A DNA stretch of 64,000 nt from Megaustenia siamemsis (GCA_032433765.1 JAVIAB010000059.1:57088603-57152602); one strand, 5' to 3'. Numbered from the stretch's first letter, positions 27,300 to 38,859 are shown. Translations and numbers: made by a program. The notes: generated by a model not told the origin, from the sequence alone.

Positions 27300-28073
27300 A
27301 GTGGAATGTGTGGAGCTTTCATTTCTGGCTTATATTTCTGCTTTTCTCATTTAGGAAGACACATGGATAGTGTTAACTTCTATGGAACCCCAGTGCACTC
27401 CAACTGCAAACCGGTGCGAAGGCGGAAGACACCAGAATCAGAGTCCCCTGGTCGAGTGGCCATTCTTGTTGCCCTTCCATCATTCAAGCACACTAAATCG
27501 ACTGACACAATGCATTCTCTAGGTCTTCTCCCTGCTTGTTGGTTATGGCGTTACCCCACTGGTTTCCTCTAGCATTAAAGTCTCCGCAGAAAATGACATT
27601 CTCTTCATCGAACTCGAAAAGATTCTGTCATTGTTGTGTGTTCACCTTCCCATTACAGGCATACACATTTACAATCACGAAATGAACTGGGGTCTGCACC
27701 CTAACCGCATGTACCTGAAATTCTACATTGTCCCACACAGACATATCAATCTCAGCTGCCACCATATTGTTGCTCACAAGGATGGCCTGCCCAAGGTGTC
27801 GCCTATTGTAGAAACAATGAAATCCAGGAGTACTTACTGTCCTGTCACCAAGAAGAGTTTCTTGTAAAACCATTATATCCGCGCCGCACACTACAGTAGT
27901 TTATCAAGAATGGGCCGTCGTTGATTTATGGACCCACAAATCCAATACGTAACGCGCACATACTTTAGGCCTAGCCTCTCACACTTCGACAGTTTAATGC
28001 CACCTCTCTTACCTTGTGTTTTCCTTCTTCGATGTTGTCGTTTGGGTTGCATCTGAAAACTTACCGTCGTCAT
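27300..28073 (-). pseudogene. Nimb copy 1 endonuclease part
   Basis: Cleaves target DNA for target-primed reverse transcription. The N-terminal part (28073-27891) has a basic stretch and GSINQRRPILDKLL. After a frameshift it continues CGADIMVLQETLLGDRTVST (27891-27628), the first acidic endonuclease motif LQE, and later FVIVNVYACNGKVNTQQ. The frame then breaks again near 27630. Not functional as it stands. Confidence 0.82.
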
Positions 28074-28080
28074 AGTCTCA

Positions 28081-28340
28081 TAGATGATTTAGTCGCTGAA
28101 CGTCGATGCTGTGGATGGTCTAGACTCACGTGCACTTACAGTTGCACGGTCCAGAATTCGTTTTCCACGTTATAGACTGGCCAACTCCAGTAAATTGCTC
28201 TGCAGCACGCGGATACACTGTGAGCCTTTTACAATTAAATTAATTACGCGTCCTTGACGACAGACCGGCGAAAACAAACCGTCATTTTTTGACGCGTTCA
28301 ATAGCGCAATCAACAAGATGAGTATAAGTGATCAAATATT
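28081..28340 (-). mobile_element. Probable 5' region of Nimb copy 1
   Basis: More mixed base composition than the host DNA, directly upstream of the endonuclease frame. Copy 2 has a partly similar region at 31740-31850. Its end is not defined. Confidence 0.45.
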
Positions 28341-28985
28341 GGTTATGGAAGGCCCGGTATCACTACAAACGAATTAAAATCCATAATTGCTCAACCGCCC
28401 GTGCCAGTGGAATAATCCGAATTACTAATTCATCTCCAAACAAAGAAAGGTAACTGTAGTCCCCATCGTAGCAGTCTCAGCACACGCCAAAAGACATAAG
28501 GCGAAACCGAGCAGAAAGTGAACACAGCCAACTGTTCCCTGTCATACGATATTATCATTCATCGTAAACAATTGGAATATCGAAACATGATCAAAACGGA
28601 TGAGACACACAGCTCACGGTGTGCACAGAGCACTTAACTCAGTAGCTCCTGCAACAAGCCGGACTTGGAATATGAGGAAACTGCAACAAGGAACACTTTT
28701 CATGCATAGCCTTCAATTGTTCCCGCCGCCTATCCACAATATACCGAAAGTTCACGTCCCCTTGAAAATGATTATCTTCGTATTAAAAAAAAAAAAGTAT
28801 AGCGCTTGATGATGTTAGGCCATCGTTCTTGACTCCAATTCCGAATATTTAGACACACAGTTAGTCGTCAAATTATCCCCATCGCACATCAAACAACATA
28901 CCGTAAGATTATCGTACGGCCGGTCTAGGGATGTACGATGAGCCATTTCGATGACGTAGCACACATAAATGTCGTACACACAACA
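28341..28985 (+). repeat. Repeat D, long copy
   Basis: Homologous, in inverted orientation, to 37535-38332 over most of its length. Shared blocks include GGTTATGGAAGGCC at one end, AATTGCTCAACC, CATAAGGCGAAACCG, GTGCACAGAGCACTTA, GGACTTGGAATATGAGGAAA, CTTGATGATGTTAGG and TACGGCCG near the other end. No protein motif. Probably a non-autonomous transposon; class unknown. Confidence 0.75.
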
Positions 28986-29164
28986 ATTTCGCTCCCTTTA
29001 GATTCCTAAATACTCTAGTGAAAGCAGCCTACGACAAACAAAACACGGTGAAAATTTCCCAAAGAGATAAAACTGCGGCTGACGAAGTACTTTACATTAA
29101 TAAGTAACATGGAAATAACTTGCGTCAGGAATTCTAACAACGGTCATGAACAGCACCAATGTGA
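28986..29164. other. Unassigned sequence between repeat D and Nimb copy 2
   Basis: No match to neighbours recognised. Confidence 0.4.
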
Positions 29165-29580
29165 CGTAAAGCGCAGATCAATGTGACAGTAAGAATTGCC
29201 AGGGCATACTCGATTCGTACGAGGACTAGTCCCTGGAACAGAAGGGTAAGTAGCCTCTGCTCGATAATGGCGACTGTGCTGCGATCAAACTTAACTTCGA
29301 GATATATCATCACCCTGTCCCTGGTCACCTCATCAGCTCCCATTCGTACCACCGGTGTTTCAGTGTTAGCGAAATGATTGTTAAGTGTGAACCATGCACC
29401 TGATGTTTTATTAGGATTAACCAATGCACCTGATACTCCACACCAGGAAGAGATACGATCGAGTTAGTTTATCATTGTGGTGGCGATTTCACTTCTGTCT
29501 CTTCCCTGACGATATACCAGAATATCATCAGCAAAAGTCATATTTCTTCCTCTTCCATCCAGCCGTTGTTCCGTGATCGT

Positions 29581-29771
29581 TATTGTGTATGTATGGCCTT
29601 TGGCGTCTTGACAGACGGTTGGTAGCAAGCAATCATGATAGGTCAGTAGTTTGGTAAAGCATTAGTGTTTCATACTGAGTTCTGCTTTACTGAAAATCTT
29701 CTCTCGTGGCTGAATTTGCCAATCCTGGACAGACAGATCCATGCACAGAACAAGCAAGGTCGTATTGTGTA
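29581..29771. mobile_element. 173-bp insertion in Nimb copy 2 with 9-bp direct repeats
   Basis: Compared with copy 1, extra sequence sits between TATTGTGTA at 29581-29589 and 29763-29771. The insert begins TGTATGGCCTTTGGCGTC and has no inverted ends that I can see. Class unknown; possibly a short SINE-like or solo piece. Confidence 0.65.
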
Positions 29772-30891
29772 CACGTTAAATAGAACTGGTGACAATGGTG
29801 AGCTCTGTGGCAACCCTGAAGAAATGGATATTGGCTCGGATAACCGACTTCCACATCTGAGTATCACCTTCCTCTGAAACAGTGCCGCGGCGTTCCATAT
29901 AATGAGAAAGGGTGCATCGCCAGTTTGAGGAGCATATGCATGAGATATTCAAATGCTACCCTGTTGTATGCATCCTTCAGATCTATAGCAGCAGCACATG
30001 TCTCCTCTCGTCTGTGGAAGCCTTCGAAGACGTCATAGGCAAAGACTGCCGCATTGAGCCATGTCTCTTTGTTATATCTATAACCTCCGAGTGTGGGTGG
30101 GAATGCACGTTTCTGTTCAAGGTGAGGACACGGGCAACTATTTCCTCCAGTAACTTGCCTGTAGTGTTCTGCATCATGATAATTCTGTAGGCACTGATCT
30201 GAGAATGGTCCTTGTTTGGCTTCGGAAGCAGTAGTAAATAGCTTTATAGCCACTGCTCCTTAATCTGGCCACTATGAATGCTGACATTAAACTCTTTGGC
30301 CAGTTTTAGCAAGTCGTCGTCAGCTAAATCGCCTATATCAAGGCGTAATATCGTCGTAACACCATCTGGACCAGGAGCAGTGTTGTGTGACATTTTCAGT
30401 GTGGTGCGAATGGTATCGGTCGTGATTGTGAGATCTTCTCCCAGCACTACATCCTTACACAATTCTGAAAGGGACACCCGTATCCTCATTCTTACAGCCT
30501 CATTTCTTTGGTCAGTCTGCTCAATGTAGCGGGCAAGCAGGGCCTTCCCTTTGCTCTCATTAGCTTTGTGCCATATCTGGCCTGTGCTCTGAAAGTCTGG
30601 TATGCCTCTATGTCATTTTGTGCCATTCATGCTCTGATGAAGGCGACAGAATGTGGCTAGCGATTTTTCTGAGCACACTTTTTTTTATTTTTTACAGAAA
30701 TCATCCCACTTAGCATCCTTAGCCTGCTTAGCGCATAGTTTAAAGTGCATCATTTTTTGGTCGACCTCTTCTTTCAGACGATTCAAGAGCTCAGGTTGTG
30801 TTCTTCCATTCCTTCTGGTTTTCTGCCATATTTGTCTCTTGTTCCGCCAAGCTTCATCGACTTCTGCGTTCCACCAGGGCGACTGCGTCAA
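29670..30891 (-). pseudogene. Nimb copy 2 reverse transcriptase pieces
   Basis: Broken frames: PWWNAEVDEAWRNKRQIWQ (30891-30685), SHNTAPGPDGVTT (30489-30244), FPPTLGGYRYNKETW and AAIDLKDAYNRV (30253-29864), and GLPQSSPLSPVLFNVYT (29867-29670), where motif B has Ser in place of the usual Gly (PQSSP for PQGSP). No continuous protein is possible. Confidence 0.82.
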
Positions 30892-31196
30892 TCTCTCCTG
30901 CCTCCTGCGAGGGGCGACCTGTTTCCTATGTCTGATTTTACTAATGACGTCCTGGTCTGTGTTCTTATAGTTGAATGTGTGTAACTTGCTTTTCTGGCCT
31001 CTATTTCTGCCTTTCTCACCTAGGACACGTGGATAGTGATCACTTCCGTGGAACCCCAGTGCACTCCACCTGCAAACCGGTGCGAAGGCACCAGTGCCAG
31101 GTCTATGACACTATCAGAGTCCCCTGTTCGAGTGGCCATTCTTGTTGCCATTCCATCATTCAAGCACACACAAATCGACTGACACTAGTGCATTCT

Positions 31197-31530
31197 TTAT
31201 ATCTTCTCCTGCTTGTTGGTTATGACGTTACCACACTGGTTGCCTCTAGCATTAAAGTCTCCGCAGACAATTACGGTCTCCTCCTCAAATGTGAAGAGAT
31301 TCTGCCATTGTTGTGTGTTCACCTTCCCATTACAGGCGTACACATTTACAATCACGAAAGGAACTGGGGTCTGCACCCCTAATCGCATGTACCTGCAATT
31401 CTGCATTGTCCCACGCAGACATATCAACTTCAGCTGCTACCATGTTGTTTTGCACAAGGATGACCTGTCCAAGGTGTCTTCTATTGCAGAAACAATAAAA
31501 TCCTTGGGGCACTAGCTGTCCTATCACCAA
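31197..31530 (-). pseudogene. Nimb copy 2 endonuclease pieces
   Basis: Contains FYCFCNRRHLGQVILVQNNM (31530-31330) and VPFVIVNVYACNGKVNTQQW then VCGDFNARGNQCGN (31427-31197). GDFNA is the conserved endonuclease motif. The two pieces are in different frames. Confidence 0.82.
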
Positions 31531-31849
31531 GAAGTGTTTCTTGCAAAATTATTATATCGGCACCGCACAGTAGCTTATCAAGAATGGGACGTCATTGATT
31601 TATAGATGCACATTTCCAATATGTTACGCGAATATACTTTAGGCCTAGCCTCTCATACTTCGACAATTTCAAACAACAACGTTTACCTTTTCTAGTTTTC
31701 CTCCCTCGTTGTCTTTGGGGCTTCATCTGAAAACATAACCTCTCTGTGATCAAGTCTCAGTCAGAATAGGATTCCAGACTCTCATATGAAGTCAGCTGTC
31801 TGTTTAAGCATTCAGTTGCACCATACAGTTTCTCTTTCAGGGAGGTGGT

Positions 31850-32255
31850 GTGGACTACATTGCTCTTCTCAGGTCTGTGTACTGGGGCAATCCTGTAGAA
31901 CATGTTTTGCTGATTCTGATTGAATACTTGTTAGAACGTTGCACTGTGTTCTGCGCCAGTGGCCCAGTGCATCAGATTTCTGGCAACATTTATCTAGGTT
32001 TGCTTTCCTTAGCCTTTGATTGTCCCAATCTTCCTGCAAGGCAGCAGATTGTCTTTTCTGTAGGGGGGAATACATACTGTCGTCGTGATTGATATGAACT
32101 GTATCACCTACACAATGCATTACCATGGGTAACTGCTTTGTCAAGAAACTTTGAATCTTGACTAAAATAAGCTGCCAGAAAGGACAGAACAAACCAACAT
32201 CCATAAGACTAATTCTGATGGGACATCGCTAGCAGCACTGGCAAGTGACTCATAG
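31850..32255 (-). mobile_element. Second Nimb-like family, C-terminal fragment
   Basis: Minus-strand text includes KSDALGHWRRTQCNVLTSIQ, then ESAKHVLQDCPSTQT, a Cys/His ending typical of I/Nimb RNase H elements. Its 3' flank at 32220-32340 matches blocks at 44140 and 52840 (TGACTCATAGCTG), probably the family's 3' UTR. Confidence 0.7.
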
Positions 32256-32550
32256 CTGATTGCTTGTGTCAGGTAAGTGACCAACAGCTAATGAAGATGC
32301 TATTCCACCTTCCCAAAGTGGTTCTCCATTTTTGTTCTACTTGTGCACGCAAATAATTTCTTGATATTAAATTAAAAAGCCACTGCTTTTAACAACAATA
32401 AAAAACAAAACAATTTCTGTGATCAATGCAACGATTATAACCAATTTCTTGAATTACCCCGGAGACTACCTCTGGTGATACAGACCTGTACTGAGATTTT
32501 CCAATGTGATCAGGAAAGAAATTGAAGGATTAAAGTAAATTGATACGAAA
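32256..32550. other. Intergenic, nothing recognised
   Basis: No gene; AT-rich. Confidence 0.4.
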
Positions 32551-32554
32551 CCCA

Positions 32555-32718
32555 AATATTCTTGGAGAAGACAGATGGAGGCAGAGGTTAAGATGATGGG
32601 GAAGACATGGAATGATCTTCCAAATGGAGAATGGTAAGAAACAGAAATGCTTGGAAAGTGTTTGTTGAAGATCTAAGCTCCACAGGGAGCTGAAAGATAG
32701 AAGAAGAAGAAAGTACAT
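32555..32718 (+). mobile_element. LINE family E 3' end fragment
   Basis: Matches 34555-34700: TTCTTGGAGAAGACAGAT, the AATGATCTT segment, GTGTTTGTTGAAGA and a TAGAAGAAGAAG tail. Contains an in-frame break. Confidence 0.82.
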
Positions 32719-34055
32719 TGATATTGGTCATTTATAAAATAATTAAAAACAAATTGTTTAAATTTTGTAAACAAGACTGATCAAAGAGGGACACAAATAC
32801 AGGGACAAACACATTTCATTTATGCAAGAACAAGAACATAATTTACAAGTCACAAAAAAATGAAAAGGAACAAAAAAAACTATTTGCAGAATAAAATTAC
32901 AAAAGAATTATTAGTAAATATTGCAGGTGCAGTAAAATACATTTAAAGTCTACTTTAGCAGAAAAAATACAATCATGTGAAATATTTGTTACAATTATTA
33001 TATACAAATTACTTTGTGGAGAAATTTAGAATTATAAGTTTAATGATGATAAAAAAGATACAAGTGGGAATATTTGACTCAACAAATACCAATATTTTGA
33101 CCAGAAAGTCTAAACAAATAACCAACATTTTGACTAGAAAGTCTAAACCAATAACCAACATTTTGACCAGAGGATCTTCAACTGGGATGAAAAAATATAA
33201 AACAGGATACAAATCCTAAAACTTCAGAAGAAATCTAAACAGTGACAAAAGACATCAAAGTCTGTTGTGTGGATCCACTTAAAATGGTGTGTCATATAGC
33301 AACAAGGTGAAATAAAAGTGATTCTAAACTGTGTTAAGAAAAGACTTCTGAAACATACAAATAAAATGTAAAAAGGAAGGAACATGTAATATAATTAAAT
33401 AAAGGAATAAAAATAGTTTCACTTAAGTTTAAAGAACCAAAGCAAACTATGAGGCAGTTTTTCAGAGCAAACCAACTGCTTTCATACAAGGATCATGAGG
33501 GATACATGTCTTCCACTGAGAAGTTAATGAGAACGAAAAAACTGCCTTTCGATTAAAAAAAAAATTGAGCCATTCAATTTCATATTATGAAGCAAAAATT
33601 ATACATAAACTAACAAATGTAAAGAAGAAAAAAGGTGGAAAGAGAAAAGAGAAATAATATTTTTGTTGTTGTTATTTCACATAGTTTATTTATTTATTTT
33701 GTTTGTTTAACTACTCGGGAGCTTTGAATTTTCATTTTTTGGGGTCCAATCTATCTCAAGATTTATATCTTCCACAGGCAAACCTGTACACCAGATAAAA
33801 ATATATTCTTACAAAGCTAAAACCATTTTAATTTATCAGTTTCTGGGGAATATTAAAATAGATATTAAAATTGTAATACTTTTATTATTTTTTTTGTACA
33901 CTATATATTCATGGGTTTCCGGTTGTATCCAAAATGGAGGAATTATTTTTCTCCAGCTTGGTATAGAAGCGTTGATCAGAGGTTTAACAAGCCGCTATCG
34001 TAAAAACGATTTTGTTAATGAAACATAGACCTGATACAGAATGTGTAAATTAGCA
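32719..34055. other. Intergenic AT-rich stretch
   Basis: No gene recognised. Holds the small tandem repeat at 33086-33180; otherwise nothing I can name. Confidence 0.4.
33086..33180. repeat. 33-bp tandem repeat, about 3 copies
   Basis: Unit with AACATTTTGACCAGAAAGTC and then TAAAC-AATAACC, three slightly diverged copies. It gives a short repeated peptide frame on both strands that is not a gene. Confidence 0.85.
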
Positions 34056-34057
34056 GT

Positions 34058-34300
34058 AGATCCCAGAGAGACACTGAGAAGAACATTGATGAGAGAGGCA
34101 AGAGCAGCAGGAATCGGCTCCCTCAATGAGATAGAGTTGCTTGCACAGAACAGAGACAAATGGCGAGATTTGATAAAAGATCTTTAAAAAAATTGAAAAC
34201 TGCTATAACAAAAATTTAGATAAGAGAAGGATTATCTTGGTCTATGCCCTATGGGCCGGCTATGGCTCGAAAGGTCAAGAGATAGATAGATTCATGTGTT
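34058..34300 (+). mobile_element. LINE family A 3' end
   Basis: Codons for [20 protein letters not shown] and [12 protein letters not shown] then stop, 3' UTR, and GATA tail. Strongly 5'-truncated. Confidence 0.88.
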
Positions 34301-34405
34301 TATTAGAATGTTAGTTCTAAAAAAATAAATCTTTTGACAATTCCCACCTTTCAAAGTAATTATTCAAGGAGTACTTATTTTCTAGATAACAATGCATATT
34401 TACCT

Positions 34406-34760
34406 ATCTAGCTATCTGTCAATTGTTCTTTTGAGCCGAACATGGCACATATTGCGATGGATAGGACACACACTAAGGAAGCCAACTGAGAGTATTACAC
34501 AACAGGCCCTTTTTTGGAATCCCCAGGGTAAAAGACAAAGAGGAAGACCAAGGAATTCTTGGAGAAGACAGATAGAAGCAGAGATTAAGATGATGGGGAA
34601 GACATGGAATGATCTTAAAAGAATTGCAAAAAACAGAACGACTTGGAAAGTGTTTGTTGAAGACCTATGCTCCACTGGGAGCTAAAAGGTAGAAGAAGAA
34701 TGGCACATATGGCAGAAATTTGGCACTCTCTATGTCCAATGGTCTTTGCTATTTAGTGTC
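34406..34760. mobile_element. GATA-tail repeat split by a LINE family E insertion
   Basis: The same repeat as at 2222 and 56685 (read on the minus strand), interrupted at 34453-34699. Outer parts are 34406-34452 and 34700-34760. Confidence 0.7.
34442..34710 (+). mobile_element. LINE family E 3' end with 11-bp target duplication
   Basis: Insert 34453-34699 is flanked by ATGGCACATAT at 34442-34452 and 34700-34710. The open frame reads LRWIGHTLRKPTESITQQAL, then NPQGKRQRGRPRNSWRR and KVFVEDLCSTGS, then stop and a TAGAAGAAGA tail. A clean, fairly young insertion. Confidence 0.93.
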
Positions 34761-35835
34761 AGACTTTGCATATGATTCATATTGTATTTTGCCCCATTCC
34801 CCTATTCTTGATGAACCTTTCATCCTCAGCAAGGGAACTGATGCCCACTGTTGTTGATTCTCATTGCACTATATAACTGCATAAATATTAATTTTGCTAA
34901 ATAGAAAAATTGTAGATTTTTTTTTAATGGAGAAAACAGAAAGTCACATAAAATGCCTTGTAAGGACTAAAGATTCAATTTGTTTTTAGAAAATTTCCTA
35001 CAAATTACAGAAATTGCTACAAGACTGGATCACAATTAGTGGATGCAACTGTTCTCTTTCACTTTTCTCTACCTCTTGCTGCTATTGACCATTTTTCAAA
35101 TGTACTCAAGAGTGGCTAGGACAGTAAATATACACAAGCTTTTAAAGGTTTCAGACTGACAAATGTCATATTCATCCATAGAGTCACACATTCTGGATCA
35201 TATAGTTCATAGACTGAATCTGACACTGGTTTCTTGAAATGGATCTCAGAAAGACAATACAGAGCAGCTGTCCCTGGCCAACTTCAATTCTCTTGTGTAA
35301 GGAAACACATAAGCTCTTCTTTGTCCATGATTTGACCTCCCTTAAAACAGAAACTCTCTATCCTGATTTCAGTCAATTTTTCATAGAATCTTCATTGGAA
35401 CATACAACAGTATGGATGCTAACCAGTTGGTTGATTGAAAAAGATTTGTTCTTTAGTAGCAACAACCTATAATTACCATTCCAAGAGTCACTTGTGACAG
35501 TCTGTCATTTTTGTTCAGTACAAACACTAATCAACAATGGATGGAGACTACAATAAGAATAAGAAAAGTAGACTAGTAAAAATCAATAAAAAAAATTAAA
35601 TATCTTAAATAACATATGACACAATGCCAATGAGACAGTAAATGTAAAATTACTGAGGGTATGTATCTTCCTGATAGCAACATATCATTGCTAATCATGG
35701 ACATTCTCACAAACAAAAATATTTAAAAAAACAAGCAAATATTCTCCAAATGGTGCTCTAATTATTTTTGTTAAAATCAATGAGAGTTTCCTATACTTTT
35801 AGGTAGACTTTTTCTATACATTTTTTTTTTCTGAG
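34761..35835. other. Intergenic, nothing recognised
   Basis: No gene or known repeat. A 77-codon frame at 35239-35472 has no recognisable motif. Confidence 0.4.
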
Positions 35836-35839
35836 CAAC

Positions 35840-36150
35840 TCTTTTTTTTTATTTTCAACTGCCAAGGGTTCTTTAACATATGCAGAGTGCACATGAGATC
35901 TCTTGTTTTTTTTTGCCATTATCTGAAAGGGCTGGACATCAGATCTCATTACTTAGAGACCAGTACATGAGATCTCTTGTTTTTTTGCCATTATCTGAAA
36001 GGGCTGGGCATCAGATCTCATTACTCAGAGACCAGGGGAGAGTAAAGCTATGAAGAAACTATCAATTCAGTGAGAAAAATTCCCATCGACCTCGGCAGGA
36101 GTCAAACCCGGAGTTTTCTTGTCCACGGGCCAACATCTTACATCAGGACC
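35840..36150 (-). mobile_element. SINE family 4 (long core) with internal duplication
   Basis: Contains AGTGCACATGAGATCTC, TTATCTGAAAGGGCTG, GATCTCATTACT-AGAGACCAG, and a B-box-like GTCAAACCCGGAG near 36090-36120. A relative is at 43660-43900. A block of about 70 bp is repeated in tandem here (35890-36035). The pattern resembles SINE cores common in molluscs. Confidence 0.65.
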
Positions 36151-36409
36151 ACATTTAAATAGTATCTTATTCACATAATTTCAAGTGTTGTCATCTATAC
36201 AGAAAAAGTTTATTAATAATAATATAAATAATCATAGTTTCCCAGTGAAGTTAAGAATGGACCTGGTCATGATATCATGATCATCAGATTTCTTTTAAAT
36301 TTTGCAATTATGTTGTGTTGAAATTAGTGCCAATTTTTTTTTTAAAACGTTATCCAGTAAATAAAATATTAAACATTGAAAAATACAGAACTATTGACAG
36401 AAGCAAGTG

Positions 36410-36850
36410 GTTTGACTAGCATTTAATAAAGACCTGGAGAGAACTGTCAGCTTCTTCATGGAAATGGTACTGCAGTTCTGATCTCATGAACCAAAGACCA
36501 GATGGAAGTCTTTTCTGCCAGGACATGGTGGGGGCACAGATGGAACTGCTGCACCAATTAAAAAACAGCCCATACGTCTAATGATGGACAGGCCATGTGA
36601 GTAAGAGCCACATTCAAAGCTCTATCCATTGGGAAAGACACGCTAGAAAACAAACCACTGCAGCCTAGCAGCTCCCATCGGGAGAAGGAAAGGCTATGGG
36701 AGAACACCCAGACATGGTCTGAATGGGCCAGACAGCCCTTTCTAGGCATCCACCCTACAAAATGGAAAACATCGGTGTCAAACCTAGATCTAACCTGCCA
36801 AAGATGGAGTGTGACAGCCACAGCACATGTTTAGGAGAAAAATTAGGACA
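36410..36850 (+). mobile_element. Possible decayed LINE fragment
   Basis: Mixed base composition and broken plus-strand frames with AAPIGRRKGYGRTP. I suspect an old I/Nimb-like 3' part but cannot show it. Confidence 0.3.
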
Positions 36851-37530
36851 CACGTGGATATATGAGTACTGACCATGTGACCAGCTCATCATGTGTTTTG
36901 ATGCTGTTCTTACCTCTCCATCATTAATCAGGACAAAAAGTTAAATTCGCATGATCACAAGACTTGAATGGTGATGAAGAAGAAGTATTGGACAGCTATG
37001 TTTAAATGGATGCATTCAAAAATTCATTATTTTAACTCTGCATTAATAATACAAAATAGTGAAAAAAACACACTTACTGCATTCATTCACGAATCCAATA
37101 TCTTGAAAACTTAAACTACCATGCAACAGTGATTATGCTAAAAATGTTTTCACTCCATGGAAAAACAGTGAGTGGGGCTCTATATATTGTTGTTTTGGAG
37201 GTTTTCCTACTTCTTGGTGAAACATGATGTGTTAATCCTTAGATTAAGTCTTCTAGGCTATATTAGGCCACAACTGCCATTCAAAAATGAAAATAAAAAT
37301 GACTTAGGTCTTTAGCTCATGCGCACGGCCAGCAAATTGTATTGTGATGTTTTTTCCTGACCTTTCACCTAATATGTGTGTATATGTATATATATAGCAC
37401 TAATCATGTGATATCTCTGGTTAAATGTGTTAAGATGCAATTCCCATCAACCATTTTCAGTAACTTTCTGTTACTGGCTAAGTAAAAAAAATTGGATTTT
37501 ACTTCTTACTGCTTTGAGAAGTAGCCAATA
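36851..37530. other. Intergenic, nothing recognised
   Basis: No gene or named repeat. Confidence 0.4.
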
Positions 37531-37534
37531 TAAA

Positions 37535-38332
37535 ATGGTTGTGTGTGATACGTCATCATGATGGCTGGTGTTTATCCCTAAATCGGCCGTACGCTTATAA
37601 TGAAGGGTGAGATGATGGAGTTTTGTTCATGACTTTGCAGCCCCAGTGTGACTCACCGAGTTCATATTGGTCAGGAGGGATGTTGTCTAGATTTAAGACT
37701 GTGAGATCAAGGGTAGACTTGTGGATTTGTTTATCATTTCAGAGATTCACATTGCAGGGAGATCTCAGTGCTTACGGACTGTTGTTCGATGTCTGAGGTG
37801 GATAATCTGACGACTAACTGTGTTTCATATGTTTGGATTTAGAGACAAAAACAATGTCCTAACATCATCAAGCACTATACATTTTAAAAAAATATGACAA
37901 TCAACATTTTCGGAAGGAACTTTTGGTCAATATGGTGGATAGATGGAGGAACCATTATAGGCTAAGTCTGAAAAGTATTCCTTGTTGCAGTTTCCTCATA
38001 TTCCAAGTCCGGCTTGCTGCAGGAGCTACTGAGCTAAGTGCTCTGTGCACACTGTGAGCTGTGTGTTTCATCCATTTTGATCGTGTTTCGATATTCCGAT
38101 TGCTTACGATTAATGATGATATCATATGACTGGGAAAAGATGGCTGTGTTCACTTTCTATGCGGTTTTGCCTTATGTCTTTTGGCGTGTGCTGAGACTGC
38201 TATGATGGGCACTGCAGCTACCTTTCTTTGTTCGGGAGATGAGATAGTAATTCGGATGATTCCACTGATACGAGTGGTTGAGCAATTATGGATTTTAATT
38301 TGTTTGCAGTGATACTGTGGCCTTCCATAACC
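37535..38332 (-). repeat. Repeat D, longest copy
   Basis: About 800 bp, inverted relative to 28341-28985, ending GGCCTTCCATAACC. Compared with that copy it has about 100-150 extra bases near 37620-37790. Conservation is spread over the whole length, so it was one mobile unit. No open frame of note. Confidence 0.75.
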
Positions 38333-38510
38333 ATAACCATATAGGTTTAGAAAAATTGTATGTGTAGATAATTTTAAGGAGAAAAAAAAGTTTCAGTAAC
38401 ATGGTCTTTATCCGCATCGATTGGACATATGGCTCGCATTAAAATAAAACACATCAAATATGTACTAAATACAAGTAACTCATATATTATGGAAGGTATA
38501 TATATATTCT

Positions 38511-38795
38511 GACAAAGCAAGCCCTCATGTGGGAAACAACAGATAAGATGAAAAGAGGCCAAACCAGAGAGACACTGAGAAGAACATTAATGAGAGAGGC
38601 AAGAGCAGCAGGAATCAGCTCCCTCAATGAGATAGAGTTGCTTGCACAGAGACAAATGGTGAGATTTGATAAAAGATCTTTACAAGGATTGAAAACTGCT
38701 AAAATAAAAATTTAGATAAGAGAAAGAGTATCTAGGTCTATGCCCTATGGGCCGGCTATGGCTCGAAAGGTCAATAGATAGATAGATAGATAGCA
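38511..38795 (+). mobile_element. LINE family A 3' end
   Basis: Codons for KQALMWETTDKMKRGQTRET and [20 protein letters not shown], then a 3' UTR and a clean GATA tail at 38772-38793. Confidence 0.88.
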
Positions 38796-38859
38796 ATATT
38801 CTGAAAAGCTGCTGTCTATCCATTTTATAATGTTACATTATTTACATCTACACCATATA

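Larger units (their letters stand above)
24222..28080 (-). mobile_element. Nimb-type (I superfamily) LINE, copy 1, near full length but broken
   Basis: Order on the minus strand: AP endonuclease (about 28070-27300), reverse transcriptase (27075-25960) and RNase H (25082-24222), ending in the CNDDD / GATGATGACC tail. RNase H after reverse transcriptase is typical of the I/Nimb group, described from the snail Biomphalaria as nimbus. Damage includes a frameshift near 27891, a roughly 190-bp deletion at about 26770 relative to copy 2, and a 484-bp insertion at 25514-25997. Starts about 130 bp upstream of WDR46. Confidence 0.9.
29165..31740 (-). mobile_element. Nimb-type LINE, copy 2, same strand as copy 1
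   Basis: Tracks copy 1 closely: endonuclease (about 31740-31000), reverse transcriptase (30891-29670) and the start of the region between reverse transcriptase and RNase H (29424-29190), after which it is cut off. It keeps sequence deleted in copy 1 (30244-30489, with SHNTAPGPDGVTT, the usual upstream reverse transcriptase block) but has its own deletion near 29275 and a foreign insert at 29590-29762. Confidence 0.88.

Noticed and set aside
24250..27572. Many plus-strand open frames of 70-160 codons
   Set aside because: Antisense shadows of the Nimb element, except 25428-25907, which is the nested LINE family E fragment.
24222..31740. A single rearranged host gene cluster
   Set aside because: Reverse transcriptase, endonuclease and RNase H motifs and the parallel order of two copies show that these are two LINE copies.
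36558..36821. 87-codon minus-strand open frame with mixed composition
   Set aside because: No recognisable family; the opposite strand looks more like an old LINE, but too decayed to support either.
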